A stretch of DNA of 64,000 nt from Congeria kusceri (taxonomy: Eukaryota; Mollusca; Bivalvia; Myida; Dreissenidae), in assembly GCA_027627225.1 (NCBI GenBank), contig CM051032.1, positions 65,637,137 through 65,701,136 on the forward strand, read 5' to 3'. The position numbers and the translations under genes are program-made. A model generated the notes under the pieces. That model did not search any database and was not told the DNA's origin. It saw nothing but the letters and a program-made list of their open reading frames with translations. Each line of letters starts with the position of its first letter. Within the stretch, counting starts at the first letter, position 1. Shown in pieces: positions 46,951-61,971 of the stretch.

Positions 46951-47179
46951 CTGCAATCCGCGCAGGCTGCACCGGGACGACACTTTCCGCTTTTATGGTA
47001 TTTTCTGTTTCAAGGAAATCTCTCCTAAACACAAATCCACTGAAGGCGGAAAGTGCCATCCTGGATTAGCCTGTGCAGTCCTCCTGCACAGGCTAATCCG
47101 GGACGTAGTCCGCACAGGCTAATCCAGGACGACACATTACGCACATGCATTAAGCCCACGTTTCCCGCGACAAACCTCA
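46951..47179. mobile_element. GGATTAGCCTGTG MITE, copy 9 (5'-truncated, extra arm)
   Basis: Starts CTGCAATCCGCGCAGGCTGC, ends TTTCCCGCGACAAACCTC. The right arm has a partial duplication (AGTCCTCCTGCACAGGCTAA, then GTAGTCCGCACAGGCTAATC). Confidence 0.88.
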
Positions 47180-47184
47180 TTATA

Positions 47185-47353
47185 AAATATCATCTTTGAG
47201 GTCTTTGAGCAATCAATCCTGTGTACGCAGCGACATTGCGCCTGTTTTCTCCTGTCTCGTGGGTATGTCCTTGAGTAGCAAGAAATGCTGTCTCAACAGT
47301 TTACGAACAATTGAACGGCCAGACCGCTGATCATTGACATTCTGTCTGCATAA
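47185..47353. repeat. Duplicated ~180-bp block, copy 2
   Basis: Matches 45713-45892: GGTCTTTGAGCAATCAATCC, TGTGTACGCAGCGACATTGC, CAACAGTTTACGAACA, and GACATTCTGTCTGCATAAG. It begins directly after MITE copy 9. Confidence 0.8.
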
Positions 47354-47529
47354 GAATCGTTATCATTAAAATATACATCCAAAATGTAATTGAACCTTAT
47401 GAGCAACGATTTTGTAGCTCAGTTAATCATTTAATTATTTATTACAAATGAAGTTTCAGAAATCACGTATGCATCTACCCATTTCGTTATTGTTTAAATC
47501 AAATAAAAGTTAAATTATTAGCGTTTTTC

Positions 47530-47672
47530 ATCATTCATATAATTGTTTTATTACGATAGTTAATGATATATCTTTCCGGCTTAAATGTTAGTACCTTACT
47601 AGTGTTTATCATCATTTATATAATTGTTTTATTACAATAGTTACTGATATATCTTTGCTTAAATGTTAGTAC
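47530..47672. repeat. ~78-bp tandem duplication
   Basis: TATAATTGTTTTATTACGAT and TATAATTGTTTTATTACAAT, each followed by AGTTA(A/C)TGATATATCTTT and CTTAAATGTTAGTACC. Confidence 0.85.
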
Positions 47673-48076
47673 CCTTAATAAAAATAAACTCCGAACATTG
47701 CCGATCACACCGTTCGTTTTAATGACGGATTCTAAATATTGAGACACATTGAGAGGATTTTTTTCTGCTTCTAAAATTTGGGACAGCAAACAAAATAATT
47801 GTGTTTAAGTGTCGCAACATTTTGAGTATTTATGAGTATTTCTACGCCAACTAAATCTATTTCCCAGACCCAGAATATAAAAAGCTGACCCCAAACTGTT
47901 AGCTGGTGAAAATAATGTTTTAATCATGCAAAAGGGTTGCATGTTTGACATGCTTCTTCATTTATTTCGGGGAAATGTTTAGCAGGAATTTAAGAAAACT
48001 AAAAAGCTAGACTCGCGGAACTGCAACGCCCGATGGGCCGTGCGATTTGCATAAACATCACTATCTCCCGACGCTG

Positions 48077-48294
48077 ACGCAGGGGACCGTATTCACAAAC
48101 ATATTCTTAGAATTAAGAACATAATCGTACCTTGACATCCAAAAGGGGCCAATCAACATATGTGCCCTTTTGGCTTTCAGTGGGCGAATTATATAGGCTC
48201 AAAAACAATTGCCTGCGCGTTCGCAACAATACTGGGAACCATTTAACAAATTGTTCTAAATAAAGAATGCTTTAATCAAAGTTGGTGAATACCA
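48077..48294. mobile_element. 'CCGTATTCAC' inverted-repeat element
   Basis: GGGGACCGTATTCACAAACA at the left and TTGGTGAATACCAT at the right. Inner TATTCTTAGAATTAAGAAC faces CTAAATAAAGAATGC. A relative is at 12860-12995. Confidence 0.6.
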
Positions 48295-48299
48295 TAATA

Positions 48300-48360
48300 G
48301 AGGCGTGTCGTGGGAAAATCGGGCTTCATGCGTCGTCCCGGATTGGCCTGTGCAGTCCGC
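48300..48360. mobile_element. GGATTAGCCTGTG MITE, copy 10 (5' stub)
   Basis: Only the first ~60 bases: GAGGCGTGTCGTGGGAAAAT to GGATTGGCCTGTGCAGTCCG. A fold-back MITE fragment (AAAATTAGCCGATAAACAAC) follows at about 48380. Confidence 0.85.
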
Positions 48361-48419
48361 AACCAATCTTTCAGAACTCCAAAATTAGCCGATAAACAAC
48401 GATTAACCGACTAATTATT

Positions 48420-49936
48420 TCTTAATTAAGGCTTTTTTTTTTAAATAACCATTTGTTCATGACAAAATCGACATATATCATGTACCAGCATATTTGTGAA
48501 TACACGTGGATTTTTCTCGAGTCGTAGTCTATTCTTTATTCTAAGTCTAGTCCAAGATTTGGTCGGTTAGCCATGGGCCAGTATTAAATAAAGCAATAAA
48601 TTCCTTAAGTCTGTTGCCGTTTTCTTTAAAGTCTATTTTGTATCAAACTATTTTATTATGCAGTCTGGTTAAAGGGCCGTAGCGACAATCACATTTGCAA
48701 AAAGAAAGTTCATTTACAGAGAATTAACATTAAAATTGGTTAAATTCAACGGTTTTGTTTTTCTATAAATATTTTGCAAACATATTTTATTATATAAACT
48801 GTGGTTACCGAAGACACTCGCGGCGCGCGAAAATTTGTAGTAGCCGTAAAATCGATACTGTATGGATGAAATTTACGTGATAAACGTTTCGTAGGCGTGG
48901 GAAAGTTTTCATTCAAGAGCACGAATTCGTGGGCGTGAGTTTTCGAATCATACTGGAACCATGTCTCCCAAAATTATATTTTGTCTTTGTATATACCGTT
49001 TTTCATTACCATGTCATCTATTTATTGTTAATAATTGAAAAATATCATGGAAAACTAGAAAATGGTATTGTTTTAATATATGTCTATTTGCATGCGAAAT
49101 ACCGCCGATATGCCCCTTTGAGAATCAACAGATGTTCTTATTTTACAATATTTCAAGTAAAATAATGATTGTCACATAAATAATGTTATAACTTTGAAAT
49201 TTTGACTTAAGTAAAACTTGGGTTAAGAAATCCAAAGGGCCTTTACATGTGGATATGGGCCCAGCACGTTACTGTACTTGTTTCTTGCCTCTGGATCAGG
49301 TACACGTCAGTTAATACGACAGTAACCCAATACATGTGAATACTGATGATTCATAAATTTGTCGCATGTTTGGTCAGAAGTCATCGTTTGATTCATTTCC
49401 GACGTTTCATCTGATACAAACACTCGAAACACTCGCGGACATTGCGTGACTGTCCTGGAAATTCTAGAGCGCATGCGTGCCCGTTTTACTCGCTTTAATA
49501 TTCTGAATTCCAGACAATCAGCAATTATACCGTCATTATTTTCTCCTTTCTCTGGAATTATCGTCGAGAAAAAAATACATGTCTGCATTTAAATGTTTCG
49601 GAGTGAACAACAATGTATATCTTAATATCTGGCCCGATCACGCCATCTGTAATTAAGTAGTAAAACATAATTATGTACGATCTGCGATGTATGTATTTCC
49701 GACGTGGACTTAACATATATTTCCGTGAGAACCTGTTTATTTGAAATAAAAATCACAAGTTTTTGCGAAAAGTTGAACCGTTTCATCGCTCAAACACACT
49801 TGTTAATTAATAGGGAATAAATCTTGTGGTCACAAACAAATTCGATCGGCGCTTAGAATTAACCACTATATGCGAAGTACATGCACATGGCTATCAAATC
49901 TCAATGTTGTTAGATTACATAGGACACATAGCCGAC
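48420..49936. other. Intergenic, nothing firmly recognised
   Basis: No gene supported. A 93-codon minus-strand open stretch (49588-49307) has no recognisable motif and no splice support. Confidence 0.4.
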
Positions 49937-49970
49937 TCCCCCACCCACCCCACCACCCCCACCCTCCCCA
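49937..49970 (-). other. C-rich tract, potential G-quadruplex on the minus strand
   Basis: Runs CCCCC, CCC, CCCC, CCCCC and CCC separated by one to three bases. On the minus strand at least four G-runs with short loops meet the usual G4 pattern. Confidence 0.7.
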
Positions 49971-50200
49971 TAAAATTTGTCGAAGATTTCGATTTTTTTT
50001 AAATCACACGATACCTTGAATTACTAATGATTATAAAGTTGTTCAGCTTTCTTATAATGTTACGTTGCACAATAGCCTGGTACAGGTCTAGAATCTCTTA
50101 CAAAAGCCAAACAATACTATCACATTATTTAATTGTCATTGGTTTGCAAAATGTATCATTTATGATGACAGGTACAGAAAATGTCCGCCCCTTTTAACTC

Positions 50201-50335
50201 CAATATTGCGACCGGGAGTTCCCGCTGGTTTGATCCCCACTCAGGAAGCGATCTCAAGATCTCTCAAAAGATACCAAATACTGGTTCTTCCCAGGAAACG
50301 GACTCGAGAGTGGCTCTAGCCTACGTTACACGTTG
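50201..50335 (+). mobile_element. SINE with tRNA-like B box and shared body domain
   Basis: B box CTGGTTTGATCCCCAC, body CCAAATACTGGTTCTTCCCA then GGAAACGGACTCGAGAGTG. The body matches 29248-29300 although the 5' heads differ. Confidence 0.55.
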
Positions 50336-50425
50336 TTAATTTAAATGTACATCACATTTTACCAAAGTTTGATGAATCAAATATGTACTTAATAATTCAG
50401 ATATTTACATTTTAGGACTTTGGGA

Positions 50426-52747
50426 AACGTTTTTGTACAATTAAATATTAGATTCAGATGTACAAATTCCAATTACAATGTTATTCGCCGTGACAGAGAT
50501 AGTCGTAAGGGTGGTGGCTTATTAGTATATATTAAGGACAACATACCTTTCCAACATAGACTTGACTTAGATGTAGACTCGTTAGAATCAGTTTGGATTG
50601 AAATCATTTTCCCTAAAACTAAATCGTTTTTAATAAACTTTGTATATAGACCGCCGGATTCTACAATTGAATGGATATCGGCATATGACACAAACTTCAA
50701 AAACGCTATTAACTTATCAAATAAATAATTTTATATTCTAGGTGATTTGAATATAAATTATCTTTCTGATAGGAATATGTTCAGTAACAGTCGGTGGTCT
50801 TCGTTCGTTATGTCAAATGGACTCCAACAAAGTGTAAGGGAACCAACTAGAATTTCAAAGACATCGAACAGCACGATTGATCATTTGTATACCAATCGAT
50901 CCGATCGAATCGCAGAAGTTTTTGTGTCAATATACAGTATTAGTGACCATTTTCCTGTATGTTTTACACGGCATATAAATAACAAATTAACTAAGAACAC
51001 ACATTTATTTAGGGAATATAGGCAATTAAAACATTTGACCGAATCAAAGTTTCAAAATGATTAGTTAATGTCAAACTTAGACATAATTGAAACAATAGCT
51101 CATCCCAATACATCTCTCAATTATTTACTCAATGTCATAAACACAACGCTCAACATTCATGCATCTTTAAAATCAAAGAGAATAAAATCAGATCATCTAC
51201 TGGGCTGGTTTTCAGAGCAAATTAAACATTCAATTAAAATTCGTAACTCGTTAAAAAAAAATCACAAAATAGATGAATACAAAAAACAACAACAAAGAAA
51301 TTACCGGTACCGGGGGTATGTAACGTTTCTTATTAGGAAAAACAAACGACAATTTTATAACAAATCAGTGAAGCAAATTATATCAATTAAACATCTATGG
51401 AATAATATTAATTCCATAACAAAACCACATACTCCTCTAACTCTTCCTACAATAATTAAGGTAAATAATGAAAATGTTGAGAATGTTCATGACATCTTAG
51501 AAGAATTCAACACACGTTTCACTAACATTTCTGATATAGTTTCCAAAACAAAATTTGACCCAAACATATATCACACATTTAAAACATATCTAAATAACAA
51601 ACAGAAAACACATAGTTTTGATATTGCGTCAATAACGATAGGTGATGTTCTGAAAATAATAGACTCTCTGAAGATATCTAAAGCATCAGGACTAGATAAT
51701 ATTGGCCCTAAAATACTCAAATACTGTGGTGATACTATCGTCGGTCCGATTACTTCCATTATAAATAATTGTATACAAACTGGAATTTTTCCTGACCAAT
51801 TTAAGGATCCATACATTTTACCATTACACAAAGGTTCAGACAAAGGTGATCTTAACAACTATAGACCTATTTCCATACTCCCAACCATTTCAAAGTTATT
51901 TGAGTGACATATTACAAATTAAATTAAATCATTTCTTGAAAAACATCAACTACTGCACAGTTTTCAGTCTGGTTTCCGCCAAAGTCATTCTTGTCAGATA
52001 TCATTGATTCGCCTTGTAGATTCTTGGTATAAGAATATATATTCTCGGGTCGGGTCAGTCTTCCTTGATCTCCAGAAAGCATTTGATTTAGTAGATCATA
52101 ATATTTTACTTGAAAAACGTTGCATGTACCGTTTCTCTAGAAATGCTCTGTCTAATAGAAGACAATGCATTAAAGTGGGCTCCAATAAATCATAATTTCA
52201 AAATATCATGGCTAGTGTACCTCAAGGATCTATTCTTGGACCTCTTCTATTTTTTATATATATTAACGACTTCCCATACTTTCTTCAAAACTCAACAATT
52301 GATCTTTATGCCAATGATTCGACAATACACGTTTCGGACTATAACATTCTAAATATACAATCTTCATTGCAAAACGATTTAGACATTGTGTCTACTTGGT
52401 GTGCTTTCAACAACACGTCCATACATCCGAACATAACTAAATGCATGGTATTATCAAAATAATAATAGTTCTACAAACAATCTTACACTTAATGTTAATA
52501 ACATTGTTCTTGAGCAAATAAATGATTTAAGTTTACTCGAAATAATTATCGACAAGCATCTCACTTGGCAACCGTACATAATTAAGCTCTGTCGTAAACT
52601 CAATTCTAAACTTGCCTTATTAAAACAAATTAACAGCTTCATTAACTATGAAACACGGAAATTATTTTACAACTCATACATATTAATATCTGTGGACTAT
52701 TGTTGCTCATTATGGTGTTCAGCAACACAATCAAACTTTCGGAAACC
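50426..52747 (+). pseudogene. Non-LTR retrotransposon, endonuclease and reverse transcriptase (dead)
   Basis: Conceptual translation with several stops and frameshifts gives an AP-type endonuclease (RRDRDSRKGGGLLVYI; FYILGDLNINY; the SISDHFPV motif near 50940). A reverse transcriptase follows (SGLDNIGPKIL; LPLHKGSDKGDLNNYRPISI; FQSGFRQSHSC; VFLDLQKAFDLVDHN; VPQGSILGPLLFFIYINDFP). The catalytic Y/F-A-D-D box near 52310 reads YAND, so the polymerase would be inactive even if the frames were mended. The longest intact frame is 51068-51907. The 5' end is missing or too diverged to see. The element is jockey/CR1-like by overall layout, clade not assigned. It is interrupted after the segment INSFINYETRKLFYNSYI and resumes at about 55698. 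Confidence 0.9.
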
Positions 52748-52756
52748 CGGTGTGTT

Positions 52757-55695
<2,939 letters not shown>

Positions 55696-55697
55696 TA

Positions 55698-56105
55698 TGC
55701 ACGTTTGGAAAGTATCTTCCATACAAAAACGTGCCGCTAAAATAATTCAGAATAAGCCGTTTTCAACTCCATCTGCTCCATTATTCAAAGAACTAGGGTG
55801 GTTGCCATTTGACAACATGTGTACTTTCCTCATTGGAACTATTGTTCGTACATTTTTTTCATACATTTTTACTCGGTTCAATGCCCTCTTATTTTAATGA
55901 TGTAATAAACTTCTCAAATAACAATGCATACGCTCTCAGATCCACCACCCACATCATCTGTTCCGTTAAAAACCAAATATGGAAAACGAGCGTTCTCTTA
56001 CTGTGCAAAAAAAGTATGGAATTTTATTCCGATTAATATAAGACAGGCATCTTCCATTACTACATTCAAAATGAACTTCAAACAATACCTAATAAAAAAT
56101 CAGTG
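55698..56105 (+). pseudogene. Non-LTR retrotransposon, C-terminal remnant
   Basis: Continues the element of 50426-52747: SSIQKRAAKIIQNKPFSTPS and APLFKELGWLPF, then after frame changes YGKRAFSYCAKKVWNFIPIN with IRQASSITTFK and a stop at about 56104. These are the usual C-terminal blocks of LINE ORF2 proteins of this type, here in at least two shifted frames. Confidence 0.85.
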
Positions 56106-56296
56106 ATTTATGTTAACATATTGCTTGTTTTAATATATCTTTACCATTGCTTTGTGAATTGTCTGTTGTGAATTTGCAAGAGTGTAATAATTTTGTAATT
56201 TATCATCATCATGATCATCATCATAATAATCATCATCGCCATCACCATCATAATCATCACCATCATCATCATCGTTTTTTTCAACATTATTATAAC

Positions 56297-56327
<31 letters not shown>

Positions 56328-56520
56328 TGTATTATTATTATTATAACTATTATTATTATTATTATTATTAATTTTATTATGATTAATAATAATACTAATA
56401 TTATTATTATTATTATTATTATTACATTTGAGTTATTGATGTTAATTGGCGCGTATGTTTTTATTATTATTATTAGGCTTTCGATGCAATCGAGCTAAAA
56501 GAAATATGTTTAAACTAAAC
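56106..56520 (+). repeat. LINE 3' UTR with ATC/ATT microsatellites
   Basis: After the LINE stop comes 90 bp of unique sequence, then (ATC)n-like and (ATT)n tracts (about 56201-56470), then GGCTTTCGATGCAATCGAGC and ATGTTTAAACTAAAC. Simple ATT tails of this type often end LINEs, so I take 56520 as the approximate 3' end. Confidence 0.6.
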
Positions 56521-56616
56521 TAACTCCAAATCTTGTATTCGCGCCTGGGCCATGTTTCTTGTATATGAATTTGCAAACACAATCAAGTTGGTTAAGCAGC
56601 GGTAGTGGCAGCAATA

Positions 56617-56618
56617 GC

Positions 56619-56673
<55 letters not shown>

Positions 56674-56686
56674 CTAGTAGTAGTAC

Positions 56687-56764
<78 letters not shown>
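56617..56764. repeat. (AGT)n trinucleotide microsatellite
   Basis: About 49 AGT units with two ACT interruptions near 56674-56690. The serine, valine and threonine frames across it are artefacts. Confidence 0.97.
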
Positions 56765-56952
56765 AGAATAGTAGTAGTAACAGAAGAAATAGCATCAGTT
56801 GTGGCAGCAAAATCTCAGAAGGTGGACGCCACAAACAAGAGTGCAAGGAAACATTACGTAAGTTTAATAGTAACACATTTTGTCCATTTTAAAGTAATTA
56901 TTAGACTGTTTCCAGAACACGTATCATGGGGAACTACTTCTTCTCTTTGCAG

Positions 56953-57032
56953 GCTACGAGTCAGTAAACCGAAACCTGAACGGGTCCTTCTTCAAACCAG
57001 CAAAACATCCCACCGGTTTTATTATCTTTTAA
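56953..57032 (+). CDS. Possible terminal exon (GYESVNRNLNGSF...)
   Basis: A textbook acceptor (CTACTTCTTCTCTTTGCAG) precedes 80 bases that, in phase 2, encode (G)YESVNRNLNGSFFKPAKHP then TGFIIF and a TAA. AATAAA follows at about 57119. The segment resembles 5209 and 58594, which share the acceptor-side bases. No upstream exon partner is identified, so it may be the last exon of an unseen gene or a repeat-borne exon. Family unknown. Confidence 0.3.
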
Positions 57033-57389
57033 TTATTTAAGATAATGTATGTCATATGTGCCTATAATGTGTATATCATGTGATTTCTGACAATTACATT
57101 TTCGATAAAAGTCAATTTAATAAAATGTTACTTCAAACTGATGACACCTCTACTTTCGCTATCTACTTGTGTGTAACTGAAACTTTCACATGAGTGTCCT
57201 TGCATAAGACCACTAAAATCACAAAAAGGAGAAAATAATTGGGTTAATTTCTCCTGTTGCTTCATTATTTCTTTTCTGTATATAGGTTACAATATACTAA
57301 TTTCAATCAATAAATATAAATCTGTGTAAGTCATTAAGTTCTAGTCAATGGTTAAAAGTTCATAAAGCATTATAATAATCAAAAACACA

Positions 57390-58540
57390 CGTATGCAATG
57401 TATTGCCAAACAAATTAGTTTTAAAAAAAAGATCCATAAAAATATCTACATTCTAGTTTTGGCAATTGCAAACACGAAACGTGAAAAAGGCTACACAGGT
57501 ACCCTATTTAAAGTGCAATATTTCACAAACAAGTTCGGTGACCCATTCTTTTTATTAATGTGTTTGTGTAAGTATACATTGGTGCATGTAACTATGTGCG
57601 AAATTTTAAGAGAATCTGTCGTTTGGAACAAAATATATTCATGCATAATAAATGACGTTTCAGAAGGTATTATTAGTATCCATTTGACCTACTTCAATGT
57701 CCAGTCAAATTCATTATTTTAACAGTAATTGTAGGTAAAGCGTTTTTATTACCAAAATACACTTGTATATTTCCAAACAAGTAATTGAAAACATATCAGT
57801 TGAAAGAACCATAACATTGTTTGAAAAAAGCTCTTCTGTATACTTTAAACATTGATAAAAAAATCCAAACTGAAAAAAGGGGCTTCGACAGGTACCGTAT
57901 TCAAAACCCAACATTTCCGAAACAAGGCCGGTGACCCCTATGTTTTCAGACTGTTTTAGTTTCAGCATACAATGGCACATGTATATGGAATTTTTTTAAC
58001 AAAATCTGTCGTTTCTAACAAAAGATATTCGTATATTCAATTATTTATTGATGTTTTCAAAGGCATATTAAATGCATAATTAACCTCATTAAGAGTCCAT
58101 TAAAAGTCTCTTTTTTTTTTTATGGTAACTATAGATAAAGCGCGTTATATCATTAATCTGCACTCGTATATTGCCAAACGAAACATTAAACAAAGATGCA
58201 TTTAAAAATCTCCGTCCTTGTTTGAACATGAACGCTTTATACAAATTAACACTGCTAGTCACACAAACTGAAAAAAAGGCTTCCATAGGTACCGTATTTA
58301 AACCCCAATATTTCCTGAACAAGGCCGGTGACCCCTTTTGTAAAGACTGTTTTAGTTTTAGGACACATTGACACATGTTTGTGCAAATTTTTAAGAAAAT
58401 CTGTCGTTGGAAAAAGATTGTTGCGAACGTCTTTAATGCGCTACATCGATTATTTTTTACTCGTTGCGAACGTGTTATTTCTTGTGACCGATTGTTATTC
58501 TAAATATGTTGACAAAAATGCAATGTATTAATTTTAAACT
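57390..58540. repeat. Three diverged ~395-bp tandem units
   Basis: The landmark AGGTACC(C/G)TATT(T/C)AAA occurs near 57497, 57890 and 58287. Before it each unit has a GAAAAAGG(C)T segment, and after it CAA(T/C)ATTTC, AACAAG(T/G)(T/C)CGGTGACC and AAAATCTGTCGTT. No intact frame is conserved across units, so it is probably non-coding. Confidence 0.85.
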
Positions 58541-58701
58541 GTAGTTTAGAAAATCAAGAGCACTAATCGTATGAAATACTTTTGACGCAGTAGGTTACGA
58601 AGCACTAACAATCGATGCTCCTAACTACTACGCTACATCAGTTATTCTGCATGGCCCGTTGCAGACTTGTTAACTGGCATGTATATAATCCGTTTGCATT
58701 G

Positions 58702-59460
58702 TACGAGGGGCAGTCGTAAAGTTCCCGGACTCCTTTTAATTTTCGTGTATCTTACGTCCAACAATGATAAAATTGTATACGATTCATTATTAGACTATTT
58801 GTTACGTGTATACAAAGAATCATTAAAAATATATTTAAGTATATTTTATATTTACACTGTTCTATCAACATACTAAACGAAGTACGGAGCACTTTGAAAA
58901 ATTATCATTCCGAATATTAGTTGACCGTGTTAATATATTGGCAGAATCTTTGTTTGCGCACCAAATGTTGCCATATTTTACATGACGCCATATTAACGTC
59001 AAATGCAAACACTGAAAAAACCAGCGCATAATAACAAAATTTAGGTAAATGACAAAAGAAAATTGAAAGGCACCTAAAACTGTCAAACGACAAAATGACG
59101 TCAATTTAGCGTACGGAGCAACGTCCAGTAATCAAGTTTTGTGTGAAGGAGGCAGTACACCTACAGAATCGTGTATATTTATTGTGAAGAAAGATGAGAC
59201 TTTTAACTGTTACAGACAAATTGTGTTTGAGTGTCACCGGCGTTTCAGTGAAGGGTGCGGGAGTATACATCCGATGATTCACGAACCTGGCGACCGACGA
59301 CAGAGCAGCCTTACAGAGATTCTGCCTTGAATACTGTTGGAGAGTGAGGAGGATCTTAACTATGCAGTTTGATCAACTCTGCGCTCATATCCTCAGCAAT
59401 TCTAGTTTGTACACATATAGTAAGTGGGTACATCATCTTAGGAAGTGTGTCGGGAATATT
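58702..59460 (+). pseudogene. Decayed mariner transposon with transposase N-terminus
   Basis: A mariner-like left end, TACGAGGGGCAGTCGTAAAG then TTCCCGGAC, lies at 58702. From about 59116 the conceptual protein reads EQRPVIKFCVKE, then after a frame change GGSTPTES, and VFECHRRFSEGCGSIH. These match the helix-turn-helix N-terminal region of mariner transposases (EQRxVIKF...TPxE...VFEWHxRFxEGRxSxxDD). Later fragments (SKWVHHL) fit the next conserved block. Frameshifts and stops abound and the catalytic DDD region is not seen. Confidence 0.8.
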
Positions 59461-59659
59461 TTGAGAAACTGACAGTCCATGATGACAAAGTTCAGAAATT
59501 ATCACGATGTAATGACGTCAAAGTGCTCCATACACGTGTGATATGTTGTAGTTGTAAAATGTTTTTGTTCCATGTATAATGATACAAAAAGATGAAAATT
59601 ACAGCTTTTGATCAGAAAGAATTATTCTTTCACACCATATAAATTGTATCTACCTAGCT

Positions 59660-61010
59660 TGAAAACAAGGCTTGTCACAGGATGTGAAACATGCCCCCAA
59701 AGCATATGCTTGTCAGAGGAAGGCAAAACAATGTCAGAGTACATTATTATGCCCTGGACAAATATCTTGAGATTTCACCAACACGGCTGTTTGTAGTTGT
59801 GACACACTGCCTCAGAATGATCTTCATTCCCACCAAGTTATTACATTCCTTACATGTTGGCAAAAAAGATGCTTCCTGCAAAAAGTTCATTTTAATATTT
59901 GACCTTTTAAGTGTAACCTTGGACCCACAGACCTTGACCGAGGAGCATGTTAGTGGTATGTGACGCATCATCTGATCATGGGAAAAAATAATCTGAAGTA
60001 ATAATAAAATCCTTCAAGTTATTTGACTTTGAATTGTGACCTTGACCTTTGACTTAGGACCATGGGAGTTGTACATGACACATCGCTTGGTCATGGGAAA
60101 TAATAATCTAAAGACATATTAAAATCCTTCCAAACGTTTAAAAGTTATGGTGGAGAAACAGAAATGCTTGACCTTTGACCTTGAATTGTGACCTTGACCT
60201 TTGACAGACGAGCATGGGAGTTGTATGCGACACATTGTCTGGTCATAGAGAATAATAATCTGAAGTAACATTTAAATCCCTCCAGTCGTTTAGAAGTTAT
60301 GAAGTGAAAACAAAAAAATTGACCTTTGACCTTGAATTGTGACCTTGACCTTTAACCGATCATCATGAGAGTTGTACGCGACACATTGCCTGGTGATGGG
60401 GAATAATAATAATCTGAAGTTATATTAAAATCCTTCCAGGCGTTAAGAAGTTACGAAGCGGAACCAAAAATTCACGACATTGGACCTTAAATTGTGACCT
60501 TGACCTTTGACCGACGAGTACAGGGGTTGTACGCGACACATTGTCTGGTCATGGGGAATTATAATCTGAAGTTATATTAAAATCCATCCAGGCATTTAGA
60601 AGTTATGGAGCGGAAACGAAAATTCATTACCTTTGATCTTGAATTGTGACCTTGACCTTTGACCGACGAGTATGGGACTTGCACGCGACACATCGTCTAG
60701 TCATGTGGAGTAATAATCTGAAGTTATATTAAAATCCATCCAGGCGTTTATAAGTTATGGAATGGAAACGAAAATTCATTACCTTTGACCTTGAATTGTG
60801 ACCTTGACCTTTGACCGACGAGCATGGGAGTTATACTCGACACATCGTCTAGTCATGGGGAATAATAATATGAAGTTATATTAAAATCCATCCAGGCATA
60901 AAAAAGTTACAGAGCGGAAACGAAGTCTGGACATACGGACAAACCAACGCACCCACCCACCCACAGACGGACGGTACGACTACTATATGCCCTCCTTCGG
61001 AGGCATACAA
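59660..61010. repeat. ~152-bp tandem array with dense AGGTCA half-sites
   Basis: Six to seven regular units from about 60030: GAATTGTGACCTTGACCTTT, GACCGACGAGCATGGGAGTT, ACGCGACACATCGTCTGGTC, ATAATAATCTGAAGTTATAT, then ATCCAGGCGTTTAGAAGTTA. It ends with CCACCCACCCACAGACGGAC and ATATGCCCTCCTTCGGAGGC (TGCCTCCGAAGGAGGGCATA on the minus strand). Degenerate units begin near 59660. A known style of bivalve repeat. Confidence 0.85.
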
Positions 61011-61971
61011 ATGTTTGTTTGTTACTTAAAAAATAATTTTTATCATGATGTCGTATGCTATTTAATAAGAAGCAACGTTATCAAGTTTAAAGGTCTCAGA
61101 TTTTACACACGCGACTTCGAACAAACTGCAGTGGATTATTTCACGACCTATTAATAGTCCTTCCGCTTCACCAAACTCCTGTGTTTGTTTCTTTCTTTCA
61201 CAAATCCAAACACACACGCACGCACACACCCGACACATGCGTACACGTACTCCTTTCAACATCCGCGCCACGAAATGTGTCACACCCCTCATCTTTGTAC
61301 ATACACTCACTTACGTGCATTTCACCATTACCATTTCACTAACTGCACTTGTTTATCAATTAAATGTTTTACTTTCAAACCTGTACATCCGTTATTGTTT
61401 CTTTTTTCTACTGTGTACATTAACAATGTGTTTTTCTCCTTATGCTTTACCAAATCCAGTTAGTGGAACGACTTACAATAAGCTTGGGCTTCCAAGTTAA
61501 TCCACTTTGATATTGTATATATTTGTTTAATGCATATGTATGTCACGAATAAAAATGTTTAAACCAAACCAAGTTTAAAGGTGGGAATTGAACGAACATT
61601 CAAACAAATGATTTTTTTTTAGCAAAAATGCACTCATAAATCACTTGTTTTTAAAGTTTTTTTTGTCACCAACAGCTAGTCTTTATACACTGTCAATGTT
61701 TTGATTATAAAAGGAAGCGATGGAACCCATTTTGTGTTTTTTGTATGATAATTAGATGTTTCATCATTGCAACTGCTCTGTCATGCCCCAGTCCTAGTTG
61801 CGAGATAAGGATTGCAATCACGAACAGTCCCAATCTGGCATTCCATATACTAGTACAGATATACAGCGCGCCTTATCGTGGAATATTAGGAACAAATATT
61901 TACAAAGAATGGAGCCATAGTAAATAACAATTTAGACACCTCTGCTCTTCGATAAGCAATCGAAATATGAT
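61011..61971. other. Intergenic, no firm feature
   Basis: An ACAC-rich patch lies at 61205-61245, and AATAAAAATGTTTAAACCAA (from 61548) resembles a LINE 3' tail. It could be a 3' fragment of a retroelement. It also serves as the upstream flank of the candidate exon at 61972. Confidence 0.4.

Noticed and set aside
49307..49588. 93-codon minus-strand ORF
   Set aside because: No motif, no splice or promoter support; length is within chance for this AT content and window size.
56559..56892. Poly-Ser, poly-Val and poly-Thr ORFs
   Set aside because: Translation of the (AGT)n microsatellite in three frames.
61185..61500. Overlapping ~90-codon ORFs
   Set aside because: ACAC-rich low-complexity start, no conserved motif; the stretch ends in what looks like a retroelement tail.
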